The position numbers were made by a program, and so were the translations under genes. From assembly GCF_003315175.1 (NCBI RefSeq), contig NZ_QNRQ01000008.1, forward strand, positions 79,868 to 143,867: DNA of 64,000 bases, in the 5' to 3' direction. This DNA comes from Eoetvoesiella caeni. GTDB lineage: Bacteria; Pseudomonadota; Gammaproteobacteria; Burkholderiales; Burkholderiaceae_B. Below the pieces are notes generated by a model. It worked only from the letters and a program-made list of their open reading frames with translations. It ran no database searches and had not been told where the DNA came from. Below, piece by piece: positions 35,114 through 43,699 of the stretch; the stretch's first letter is position 1, and every line of letters begins with the position of its first letter.

Positions 35114-36703
35114 ATGAAGCCCAGCGATCTACCCCACACTTATCCCGAAGACGTCCGCGCCGAGAAAAACCGCCCCTTTACCGGTGCCGAGTACCTGGAG
35201 TCGCTGCGTGACGGCCGTGAAATCTACATTTACGGCGACCGGGTTACCGATATAACCACGCATCCGGCGTTTCGTAATTCCGTGGCCACCATGGCCAGCC
35301 TGTACGACGCCTTGCACGACCCCAAGCACAAAGACGAACTATGCTGGGACACCGATACCGGCAACGGCGGCTACACCCACAAGTTCTTCCGCTTTGCCCG
35401 CAGCCCGCAAGAACTGCGCGAACAGCGCGACGCCATTGCGGCCTGGTCGCGCATGACCTACGGCTGGATGGGCCGCACGCCGGACTACAAGGCCGCCTTC
35501 GGCAGCGCCCTGGGCATCGTGCCCGAGTTCTACGGCAAGTTCGAAGGCAATGCGCGCACCTGGTACAAGCGTATTCAGGAAGCCTGCCTGTATTTGAACC
35601 ACGCCATCGTCAATCCGCCCATCGACCGCAACAAGCCGGTCGACGAAGTGCGCGACGTCTATGTGTCGGTCGAGCGTGAAACCGAAGAAGGCATTTACGT
35701 CAGCGGCGCCAAGGTCGTCGCCACCGGTTCGGCGCTGACCCACTACAACTTCATCGGCCAGGGTTCGGCGGGCCTGCTGGGCGATAATACCGACCTGGCG
35801 CTGATGTTCATCGCGGGCATGAACACACCGGGCGTCAAGCTGGTTTGCCGCCCCTCGTACGAGCTGACCGCCGGCGCCATGGGTTCGCCTTTCGACTACC
35901 CTTTGTCCAGCCGTTTCGACGAAAACGACGCCATCCTGATTTTCGATAACGCCTTCATCCCTTGGGAAAACGTGCTTATCTATCGCGACATCGAGCGTTG
36001 CCGCAACTGGTTTCCGCACGCGGGCTTCGGCCGGCTTTTCCCCTTGCAGGCCTGCACCCGTTTTGCCGTCAAGCTGGACTTCATCAGCGGCCTGCTGGTC
36101 AAGGCGCTGAAGTGCACCGGCACCATGGATTTTCGCGGCGTGCAGACCGAAGTGGGCGAGGTCCTGGCCTGGCGCAATATGTTCTGGTCGTTGACCGAGG
36201 CCATGATAGGCAACGCCTACTCCTGGCATAACGACAGCTATGCGTCCTGCCAGGAGGCGCAGCATGCATACCGCGTCCTGGCGCCGCAGGTGTATCCCGC
36301 CATCAAGAAGGTCATTGAAGAAATCGTCGCCAGCGGCCTCATTTACCTGCCTTCCGGTGTACGCGACTTGAACAATCCGGCGCTCAATGATTATTTGTCG
36401 CGCTATGTGCGAGGCTCGGACGGCATCGACCACATTGAACGCATCAAGACCCTGAAGCTGCTGTGGGATGCAATCGGCACCGAGTTCGGGGGCCGCCACG
36501 AACTGTATGAAATCAACTATGCCGGCAACCAGGACGAGATCCGCCTGCAGTGCCTGCGCCATGCGCAAGGCTCTGGTACATTAGGCAAAATGACCGAACT
36601 GGTGGATAAGTGTCTGTCCGACTACGATCAAAACGGTTGGCTGGTTCCGCATCTGCACAATAACGACGACATCAATGTACTGGATCAGTTGCGCCAAAAA
36701 TGA
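35114..36703 (+). CDS. hpaB: 4-hydroxyphenylacetate 3-monooxygenase, oxygenase component
   Basis: A 529-residue FADH2-using monooxygenase of the HpaB/HpaH family. Recognisable stretches are GAEYLESLRDGREIYIYG, ARSPQELREQRDA, the flavin-pocket AMGSPFDYPLSSRFDEND and NVLIYRDIERC. It hydroxylates 4-hydroxyphenylacetate to homoprotocatechuate with reduced flavin from HpaC, 24 bases downstream. The length and N-terminus are normal for the family. Confidence 0.95.
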   Translation: MKPSDLPHTYPEDVRAEKNRPFTGAEYLESLRDGREIYIYGDRVTDITTHPAFRNSVATMASLYDALHDPKHKDELCWDTDTGNGGYTHKFFRFARSPQELREQRDAIAAWSRMTYGWMGRTPDYKAAFGSALGIVPEFYGKFEGNARTWYKRIQEACLYLNHAIVNPPIDRNKPVDEVRDVYVSVERETEEGIYVSGAKVVATGSALTHYNFIGQGSAGLLGDNTDLALMFIAGMNTPGVKLVCRPSYELTAGAMGSPFDYPLSSRFDENDAILIFDNAFIPWENVLIYRDIERCRNWFPHAGFGRLFPLQACTRFAVKLDFISGLLVKALKCTGTMDFRGVQTEVGEVLAWRNMFWSLTEAMIGNAYSWHNDSYASCQEAQHAYRVLAPQVYPAIKKVIEEIVASGLIYLPSGVRDLNNPALNDYLSRYVRGSDGIDHIERIKTLKLLWDAIGTEFGGRHELYEINYAGNQDEIRLQCLRHAQGSGTLGKMTELVDKCLSDYDQNGWLVPHLHNNDDINVLDQLRQK

Positions 36704-36727
36704 CATTGCCCGCGTCGGGAGAATCTA

Positions 36728-37252
36728 ATGGAAAACTGCGATAGCAAGCGCGGCGATTTTCGCAATGCCATGGCACGTTTGGGCGCGGCTGTCAGCATCG
36801 TTACCAGCAACGGGCAGGGCGGCCGTTGCGGGGTCACGGCAACCGCCGTGTGCTCTGTCACCGACACGCCGCCGACCTTGCTGGTTTGCATCAACCGCTC
36901 CAGCGCCATGAACGCCGTCTTCAAGGCCAACGGCAAGCTGTGCGTCAATGTGCTTTCGGCAGAACAGGAAGGCCTGGCGCGCGATTTTGCGGGAATGACC
37001 GGTATTCCCATGGAAGACCGGTTTGCCCAGCCTTGCTGGGCAGAGCCCGGGCACGGCCAGCCCATGCTTGAAGAGGCGCTGGCCAATTTGCAGGGGCGCA
37101 TTATTCGCGCCGACGAACTGGGCACGCACACGGTCATGATAGTCGAGCTGGATACCATCGACCTGCATGCCCAGGGCGGCGACGGCCTGGTGTATTTCAG
37201 CCGCTTGTTCCACCGGGTTCCGGCCGCCGTGCCGGTTGCCGAGAATAACTGA
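36728..37252 (+). CDS. hpaC: Flavin reductase component of 4-hydroxyphenylacetate monooxygenase
   Basis: A 174-residue NAD(P)H:flavin reductase. The flavin-binding core has GAAVSIVTSNGQGG, GVTATAVCSVTDTPPTLLVC and NVLSAEQEGLARDFAG. It supplies FADH2 to HpaB as a diffusible cofactor. The gene ends the plus-strand operon and is followed by a strong terminator. Confidence 0.93.
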   Translation: MENCDSKRGDFRNAMARLGAAVSIVTSNGQGGRCGVTATAVCSVTDTPPTLLVCINRSSAMNAVFKANGKLCVNVLSAEQEGLARDFAGMTGIPMEDRFAQPCWAEPGHGQPMLEEALANLQGRIIRADELGTHTVMIVELDTIDLHAQGGDGLVYFSRLFHRVPAAVPVAENN

Positions 37253-37284
37253 CGCCCTGTCTGGTTATGGCTGGCTGAATGAAG

Positions 37285-37309
37285 AACCCCGGCATACGCC
37301 GGGGTTTTT
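37285..37309 (+). terminator. Rho-independent terminator after hpaC
   Basis: Seven-bp stem CCCCGGC (37287-37293)/GCCGGGG (37298-37304), loop ATAC, followed by five T and preceded by A residues. It can serve both hpaC and the converging CDF transporter gene. Confidence 0.9.
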
Positions 37310-37313
37310 GACA

Positions 37314-38234
37314 CTAGAGCGCAGGCTCGTTCGAGCCGTTTTTCTTTTTTACGTCCACCGGGTCGAAGTGGGTCATGACGTCAAGCACGTGCTCGTTGGC
37401 CATGACCTTGGCGCGCGCCTTGACGGCAATGGCATGGCCTTGCGCAATGGTCAGGGTGGCGTCCATTTCCAGGTCCACTTCCACCCAGATCATGTCGCCC
37501 AGTTTGCGGGTTTTCAGGTCGTGGATGCCTTGCACGCCAGGCGTGGAAAGCAAATGCTGGCGAATGCGGTTTTCGGTGTCGTCGTCCACGGCCCGGTCCA
37601 TGAGGTCGCTGAACGAGTTGAAAAAGAACTTCCAGCCCATGCGCGCCACCATCAGGCCAACAATCAGGGCCGCCAGCGGGTCGGCCAGCGGAAAGCCGGC
37701 CAGGTTGGCGATAATGCCCAGCGCCACCACCAGCGACGAAGCCGCGTCCGAGCGGGCATGCCAGGCGTTGGCGATAAGCATGGAAGAGCGCACGCGCTCG
37801 CCCACGCGCAGCATGTAGCGGAACAGGCCTTCCTTGGCCGCCAGCGTAAACAGGGCGACGACCAGGGCTACGGTATGTACGGTGGGAATTTCCTCGGGGC
37901 TTTGCAGGCGGCTGAACGCCGTCCACAGCATGCCTATGCCAACCGAAAGCAGCAGGGCGCCGAGAATCAGCGAAGCGGCGTTTTCAAAGCGCAGGTGCCC
38001 GTACTGATGGTCGGCGTCGGGCGCCTTCTGGCTGTGCTTGTTGGCAACCAGCACCACGGCGTCGGACAGCAGGTCCGAAAAGGAGTGGATGGCGTCGGCC
38101 ACCAGCGCCTGCGAATGCGCGAACAGGCCGATGGCAAGCTGTACGACGGTCAGGAATATATTGACCGCCACGCTGACCAGGGTACTGGTCCTGCCTGCTT
38201 GATGGCGTGCGGTGGGATCCTGGATTTTTTCCAT
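37314..38234 (-). CDS. Cation diffusion facilitator (divalent metal efflux transporter)
   Basis: A 306-residue inner-membrane CDF protein with about six transmembrane helices and a cytoplasmic C-terminal domain (about 215-300). The metal sites show as DAIHSFSDLLSD in helix II and HARSDAASS in helix V. It exchanges cytoplasmic Zn, Fe, Mn or similar ions for protons; specificity cannot be assigned from the motifs. The start overlaps the metG stop by one base, so the two are cotranscribed. Confidence 0.9.
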   Translation of the reverse strand: MEKIQDPTARHQAGRTSTLVSVAVNIFLTVVQLAIGLFAHSQALVADAIHSFSDLLSDAVVLVANKHSQKAPDADHQYGHLRFENAASLILGALLLSVGIGMLWTAFSRLQSPEEIPTVHTVALVVALFTLAAKEGLFRYMLRVGERVRSSMLIANAWHARSDAASSLVVALGIIANLAGFPLADPLAALIVGLMVARMGWKFFFNSFSDLMDRAVDDDTENRIRQHLLSTPGVQGIHDLKTRKLGDMIWVEVDLEMDATLTIAQGHAIAVKARAKVMANEHVLDVMTHFDPVDVKKKNGSNEPAL

Positions 38235-40306
38235 CAGCTGATGCGCATGCCCGGCTGGGCGCCTTCCCAGGGCTCTAGAATGTACAGGCCCGAATCGACG
38301 CTGGCGTCGTTGTGGCTGGCGGCAAGCACCATGCCTTCGGACACGCCGAAACGCATTTTGCGGGGTGCCAGGTTGGCAACCACGACAGTCAGCTTGCCCA
38401 CCAGGTCGGCGGGGCTGTATGCGGACTTGATGCCCGAAAACACCTGGCGATGGCGGCCTTCGCCCAGGTCCAGGCTAAGGCGCAGGAGCTTGTCCGATCC
38501 TTCGACCTCTTCGCACTGGACGATGCGGGCAATGCGCAGGTCCAGCTTGGCGAAGTCCTTGATGTCGATGGTGTCGGCAATGGGCTCGCCGCCCGGCTCG
38601 GGCAGGACTTCGGCCGGGGCTTCGAACAGGGCGTCGAGCAGTTTCGGGTCGACCCGCTGCATCAGGTGCTTGAACGGCGCAATCTGCGCGGGCAAGGTCT
38701 TGGCGTCGGCCCACTGGTAGGGGGCCGTGTCGCTGAACAGGCTTTGCGCCACGGTGGCGGCCAGTTCCGGCAGCACAGGGCTAAGCATGACCGTCAGGGC
38801 GCGAAAGCCCGCCAGCGCGCGTGAACAAACATCTTGCAATGCGGCTTTTTGTTCGTCGCCGGCCTGGGCGATGCCCTTGGCCATGACCCAGGGCTGGGCC
38901 GCATCGAAATCCTGGTTCAGGCGGTCGGCAAAGGCCATGATGCGCCGAATGGCGCGCCCATATTCGCGCAATTCGAAGTCGTTGCGCACGCTGTCGGCGG
39001 TTTCTTCGATGCCGGCCAACAGGGCCTGTGTGTCGCCCGCATAGGCCAGTTGGCCGTCGAAGTGCTTGCTGATGAAGTTGGCTGCACGGCTGGCAATATT
39101 GATGTACTTGCCAACCAGGTCGCTGTTGACCCGGGCGACGAAGTCGTCGGGATTGAAGTCCAGGTCTTCGACATGGGAATTGAGCTTGGCGGCAATGTAA
39201 TAGCGCAGCCATTCCGGATTCATGCCGATGTCCAGGTAGCGCAGCGGCGAAATGCCCGTGCCGCGGCTCTTGGACATTTTTTCGCCGCTGACGGTGATGA
39301 AACCGTGCACATGCAGGCCGTCGGGCGTCTTGCGGCCCGAGAACTTCAGCATGGCCGGCCAGAACAGGGCGTGAAAATAAACAATGTCCTTGCCGATGAA
39401 GTGGAATTGCTCGGTATTGCCGTTGGGGTCCAGCAGCGCGTCGAAATCCAGCCCCTGCTTGGCGCAATAGGCCTTGAGCGAGGCCAGATAGCCTACGGGG
39501 GCGTCGAGCCAGACATAAAAATACTTGCCGGGCGCATCGGGGATTTCAATCCCGAAATAGGGCGCATCGCGGGAAATGTCCCAGTCGGCCAGATTGGCCT
39601 CGCTGCCGTCTTCGCTGGTGCCCAGCCATTCGCGCGTTTTGCCCAGCACTTCGCTTTGCAGCCGCTTGTGGCCGTGCTTGTCGCTGCCGGTGGTCCAGGC
39701 TTGCAGGAACTCCACGCAGCGCGGGTCGGACAGCTTGAAGAAAAAGTGTTCCGACGATTTCAGGACCGGGGTGGCGTTGCTAAGCGCGGAATACGGCTCA
39801 ATCAGGTCGGTGGGCGAATAAACGGCCCCGCATACTTCGCAGGAGTCCCCGTACTGGTCTTTGCTGTGGCAAGTGGGGCATTCGCCCTTGATGTAGCGGT
39901 CGGCCAGGAACATGCCCTTGACCGGGTCGTAAAACTGTTCGACGTCGCGGCTGTAGATCAGGCCGGCCGCCTTCAGGCTTTTATAGATATCGTGCGACAG
40001 CTCGGTATTTTCGGGCGTGTCGGTGGAATGCCAATGGTCGAACCGGATATGAAAGCCATTCAGGTAGTGGGGGCGTTCGTTGGCGTAGCGCGCCACCAGT
40101 TCTTGTGGGGTAATGCCTTCAGCCTGCGCCTTGAGCATGATGGGCGCGCCGTGGGCGTCGTCGGCACCGACGAAATGCACTGTATGGCCGGACATGCGCA
40201 TGGTACGAACCCAGATATCGGCCTGGATGTATTCCATGATGTGGCCAATATGAAAAGAGCCATTGGCGTAAGGCAGTGCGGTGGTGACGAATATCGTGCG
40301 CGACAT
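38234..40306 (-). CDS. metG: Methionyl-tRNA synthetase
   Basis: A 690-residue class I synthetase. HIGH appears as [14 protein letters not shown] as GEKMSKSRG, and the zinc-knuckle Cys residues are in [17 protein letters not shown]. The C-terminal 110 residues are the EMAP/Trbp111-like tRNA-binding dimerisation domain ([19 protein letters not shown]). It charges tRNA-Met. The length equals the long two-domain bacterial form. CDF transporter follows with a one-base overlap. Confidence 0.97.
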   Translation of the reverse strand: MSRTIFVTTALPYANGSFHIGHIMEYIQADIWVRTMRMSGHTVHFVGADDAHGAPIMLKAQAEGITPQELVARYANERPHYLNGFHIRFDHWHSTDTPENTELSHDIYKSLKAAGLIYSRDVEQFYDPVKGMFLADRYIKGECPTCHSKDQYGDSCEVCGAVYSPTDLIEPYSALSNATPVLKSSEHFFFKLSDPRCVEFLQAWTTGSDKHGHKRLQSEVLGKTREWLGTSEDGSEANLADWDISRDAPYFGIEIPDAPGKYFYVWLDAPVGYLASLKAYCAKQGLDFDALLDPNGNTEQFHFIGKDIVYFHALFWPAMLKFSGRKTPDGLHVHGFITVSGEKMSKSRGTGISPLRYLDIGMNPEWLRYYIAAKLNSHVEDLDFNPDDFVARVNSDLVGKYINIASRAANFISKHFDGQLAYAGDTQALLAGIEETADSVRNDFELREYGRAIRRIMAFADRLNQDFDAAQPWVMAKGIAQAGDEQKAALQDVCSRALAGFRALTVMLSPVLPELAATVAQSLFSDTAPYQWADAKTLPAQIAPFKHLMQRVDPKLLDALFEAPAEVLPEPGGEPIADTIDIKDFAKLDLRIARIVQCEEVEGSDKLLRLSLDLGEGRHRQVFSGIKSAYSPADLVGKLTVVVANLAPRKMRFGVSEGMVLAASHNDASVDSGLYILEPWEGAQPGMRIS

Positions 40307-40491
40307 GGATTATGCGTAAGTAAATGTAAAGTTATGTGGGAAGCCTGCACACGGGGCTGCCCGGTCCGCGGGAACCGGGCGTATGCAAAAAAAGTATCGG
40401 CCTATTGTAATGAATAGACCGAAAGTTTGGGGTTATGGAGGGCGCGCGGCCCGATCGAAGGGCCGTGATGCGCAAGCGCGGGCGTTTACCG

Positions 40492-40740
40492 CTACGGGAT
40501 TTCGCGCATTTCGACGTCGACGACGTCTTTTTTATTGAATGCGCGGGAAGGCGTGGACGGCTTGCGTCTTTCTTCCCAGTAAGCCCGTACGCCAAAAGGG
40601 CGGCCCTTGATCCTGGCGACCACGTACAGTATGGCTACGGCAATAGCCGTGGAAGCCATGAAGACAAGCGCCATGATCATGCCGAATATAGCCAGCAACA
40701 GGAAAAGGGCGGCGCGAAGTATTTGATTAAATGTATTCAT
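40492..40740 (-). CDS. Small inner-membrane protein of unknown function
   Basis: An 82-residue protein with one long or two short hydrophobic segments (about residues 8-43, ALFLLLAIFGMIMALVF onward) and a basic, hydrophilic tail with AYWEERRKPSTPSRAF and the terminal DVEMREIP. No family recognised. It is a credible small gene because of the clean membrane topology and position between metG and mrp; it shares the upstream region with the divergent mrp. Confidence 0.65.
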   Translation of the reverse strand: MNTFNQILRAALFLLLAIFGMIMALVFMASTAIAVAILYVVARIKGRPFGVRAYWEERRKPSTPSRAFNKKDVVDVEMREIP

Positions 40741-40835
40741 CTTGATATTGAGGCAAGCTCTGGCCGAAAATAGTTCCGTGAATCCGCTATCCTTTAGGCT
40801 GTACCATGAAGTTTTTCTTTACCCGAGGCAAAAAA

Positions 40836-41918
40836 ATGAGTATCACCCCAGAACAATTGCGTACGGCGTTGGCCGACGTTGTAGACCCTAATACGAATAA
40901 AAAACTGGGGCCTATACTTAAAAACTGCGAACTACAGCTGGACGGAACAAGTCTTACCCTTACTTTAGCCCTCGGCTATCCTTTGCACAATGGCCTGGAC
41001 GTGCTCAAGCAACGGATTGAAACAGCTCTGGCGGCGCACGGCGTAGTGCTGGCCAAGCTTGATTGCAAGCTGCATATCGTAACTCATGCGGTCCAGCATG
41101 GGCTTAAACCTTTGCCCAATGTGCGCAATATCATTGCCGTGGCCTCGGGCAAGGGCGGGGTCGGGAAAAGCACCACCGCCGTCAATATTGCCTTGGCCTT
41201 GCAAAGCCAGGGTGCCAAGGTGGGCATGCTCGACGCCGATATCTATGGTCCCAGCGTGCCCATGATGCTGGGTTTGTCGGGCAAGCCCGAAAGCCTGGAC
41301 GGGAAAACCATGGAACCATTGGTCGGCCATGGGTTGCAGGCCAATTCCATCGGCTTTCTTATCAGCGACGACACGCCAACCATCTGGCGCGGCCCCATGG
41401 TAAGCCAGGCGCTGGAGCAATTGCTGCGCCAGACCAACTGGAAAGACCTGGACTACCTTATTATCGACATGCCCCCGGGCACCGGCGACATTGCCCTGAC
41501 GCTGTCGCAGAAAGTGCCCGTGGCCGGCGCAGTCATCGTCTCTACCCCGCAGGACCTGGCTTTGGCCGATGCTCGCAAAGGGTTACGTATGTTTCAAAAA
41601 GTGGATGTCCCGGTGCTGGGAATTGTCGAAAATATGTCTATGCATATTTGTTCCAATTGCGGGCACGCCGAGCCCATCTTCGGCCAGAATGGCGGCCGCG
41701 ACATGGCCGCCGAGTTCAACCTGCCGTGGCTGGGCGCGTTGCCGTTGGCAATGGACATTCGCACGCAAACCGACTCGGGCACTCCCAGCGTTGCGGCCGA
41801 GCCGAACGGGAAGATCGCGGGTCTTTATCAGGATATTGCCTGGAAGCTGGCTGTTCAAGTGTCCGCCTTGCCTGCCGATATGTCGGGCAAGATGCCTTCC
41901 GTCGTGGTGCGCCGATAA
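40836..41918 (+). CDS. mrp: Mrp/ApbC/NBP35-type iron-sulfur cluster carrier
   Basis: A protein of about 360 residues. An N-terminal MIP18/DUF59 domain (about 1-95) precedes a deviant Walker-A P-loop ATPase (ASGKGGVGKSTTAVN) with the switch region DADIYGPSVPMMLG. The CxxC iron-sulfur ligand pair lies in MHICSNCGHAEPIFG. It assembles or delivers [4Fe-4S] clusters. ATG 40836 is preferred because the conserved N-terminus starts at MSITPEQLRTAL; ATG 40806 is an upstream in-frame option. Confidence 0.94.
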   Translation: MSITPEQLRTALADVVDPNTNKKLGPILKNCELQLDGTSLTLTLALGYPLHNGLDVLKQRIETALAAHGVVLAKLDCKLHIVTHAVQHGLKPLPNVRNIIAVASGKGGVGKSTTAVNIALALQSQGAKVGMLDADIYGPSVPMMLGLSGKPESLDGKTMEPLVGHGLQANSIGFLISDDTPTIWRGPMVSQALEQLLRQTNWKDLDYLIIDMPPGTGDIALTLSQKVPVAGAVIVSTPQDLALADARKGLRMFQKVDVPVLGIVENMSMHICSNCGHAEPIFGQNGGRDMAAEFNLPWLGALPLAMDIRTQTDSGTPSVAAEPNGKIAGLYQDIAWKLAVQVSALPADMSGKMPSVVVRR

Positions 41919-41926
41919 ACCGCTCG

Positions 41927-43699
41927 ATGAAGGGCGCCGCTTTCTGCCTTGCCCTTTCCTTGGGATGGTCCCAGGGGGTTTTTGCCGCCAAGCCGGAGGT
42001 CACCATTGACCCCGGCGGAGTGCCGCCGCAGGCCCTGCAGGCCATTGTGGGCGCCGTCGACGCGATCACTCGGCTGGCTGAAGACCAGGACGGCGGCGAA
42101 GTCTCCCGCCTGCGGCGCCGCGCGCGCGACGCCACTTTGTCGGCCCTGGAAACCCAAGGCTATTTTTCGGCCAAAGTCACACTGGAGGTCGGCGAGGATC
42201 CGCTGGGCGAAACCTGGGACATCACCATAGAGCCCGGCACGCTGACCCGGGTGGCCGACGTTGACCTGCGGTTCTCCGGGCAAATTGCACAGCCCGAATT
42301 CGCCGCGCGGCTCGACGCCTTGAAGCAGTCCTGGCCGCTTACCCGCGACATGCCTTTCATCAACGAACAATGGCACGATGCCAAGGGCGCACTGATCGAC
42401 AAGGTCAGCAGCAAGGATTTTTACCTGGCACGGATGACCAAGTCGCAGGCCACGGTTCTTGCCGACGAGGCCAAGGCCGACCTGGAGGTGGCCATCGACA
42501 GCGGACCCCGGGTGCGCATGGGCGAAGTCGAGGTCATAGGACTGAAGCGGGTGCCGCGCGAACTGATCGACCGCTACGTGCGCTATGAGCCCGACGCTCC
42601 GTACGACCAGGAAAGACTGGATGAATGGCAGCAGGCTTTGCAAGCCACTTCCTTTTTCCGCGGCGCATCCGTTGCCCTGGATAGTTCGGCGGCCAAGCGC
42701 AAGACGCTGCCCAACGGCGAGGTCCAGATGCCTTTGCAGGTGCGGGTGTCCGAAGCGCCGGCCCGCCGCTTTTCCGCCTCTTTGGGCGTGGACAGCGACA
42801 ACGGCGCGCGGGTCGAGGCCCTGTACCGGCACAACGTGGTTTATGGCCTGCCCATCTGGACGGAAACCGGGGTGGGCGTCGACAAAAACCGGCAACGGGC
42901 GTTTTTCGATGTGCATTTTGCGCCGACGGTCAACGGCTATAAAGACAGCGTGGGCCTGCTGGCCAACCATTCCGATATCGAGGGCGTGGATACCACCCGC
43001 GTTGGAGCAGGCTGGACCCGTACACAAGAGCGCAAGGCCGCAGGCGACAGCCGGGTCGAGTTCGAGACGCGATGGGGCATGGTGGCCGCGTATGACAAGA
43101 CCCGTATCGAGGGCGCTGAAACCTACGAAGTGCCTTCTTTGGTCGGCACCTGGCAATGGCTGCGGCGCGATGTCAACGATAAATACGACCCGCGGGAAGG
43201 CAATCTGGTCGACCTGGGCCTGGGGGCGGGGGTGACCCTGGATCGCGGCGAAGGCTTTTACAAGTCGGGCGTGCGGGTGCAGCAGTGGTGGCCTATCGGC
43301 AAGCGCGACGTGCTGACGGTGCGCGCCGAGGTCGGCAAGGTCTGGTCCAAGACTTCGCGCCTGCCCGAGGACTTCGGTTATCGCACCGGGGGCGCGCGCA
43401 CCATACGCGGCTACAAATATCAAAGCATAGGCCTTAGCCGGGGCAGCGCCACCATTGGCGCACCGGCCCTGGCGGTGGCCAGCGTGGAGTACATGCATTA
43501 CTTTACCCAGCAACTGGGCATGAGCGTTTTCGTGGACGCCGGCGATGCCGCCGAGTCCTTTGGCCAGATGAAGCTGGCCGTGGGGTATGGCGTCGGGGCG
43601 CTGGTGCGCACGCCCGCGGGACCTTTTGAAGTCAGCCTGGCCTACGGCCAGCGCGACCGCAAGCTGCGCCTGCACTTTTCAATGGGGATAGCGTTTTGA
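41927..43699 (+). CDS. tamA: TamA-like Omp85 outer membrane assembly protein
   Basis: A 590-residue Omp85-family protein. ATG 41927 gives a signal peptide (KGAAFCLALSLGWSQGVFA). Three POTRA domains (about 25-265) precede a 16-strand barrel (RRFSASLGVDSDNGARVE to the C-terminus). The lid-lock/L6 motif appears in the region GGARTIRGYKYQS. The last residue is Phe, as in outer membrane barrels. With TamB it inserts outer membrane proteins such as autotransporters. It overlaps tamB. Confidence 0.92.
   Translation: MKGAAFCLALSLGWSQGVFAAKPEVTIDPGGVPPQALQAIVGAVDAITRLAEDQDGGEVSRLRRRARDATLSALETQGYFSAKVTLEVGEDPLGETWDITIEPGTLTRVADVDLRFSGQIAQPEFAARLDALKQSWPLTRDMPFINEQWHDAKGALIDKVSSKDFYLARMTKSQATVLADEAKADLEVAIDSGPRVRMGEVEVIGLKRVPRELIDRYVRYEPDAPYDQERLDEWQQALQATSFFRGASVALDSSAAKRKTLPNGEVQMPLQVRVSEAPARRFSASLGVDSDNGARVEALYRHNVVYGLPIWTETGVGVDKNRQRAFFDVHFAPTVNGYKDSVGLLANHSDIEGVDTTRVGAGWTRTQERKAAGDSRVEFETRWGMVAAYDKTRIEGAETYEVPSLVGTWQWLRRDVNDKYDPREGNLVDLGLGAGVTLDRGEGFYKSGVRVQQWWPIGKRDVLTVRAEVGKVWSKTSRLPEDFGYRTGGARTIRGYKYQSIGLSRGSATIGAPALAVASVEYMHYFTQQLGMSVFVDAGDAAESFGQMKLAVGYGVGALVRTPAGPFEVSLAYGQRDRKLRLHFSMGIAF

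Noticed and set aside
38834-40417. Plus-strand 527-codon open frame opposite metG
   Set aside because: Shadow of metG, which has all synthetase signatures on the minus strand.
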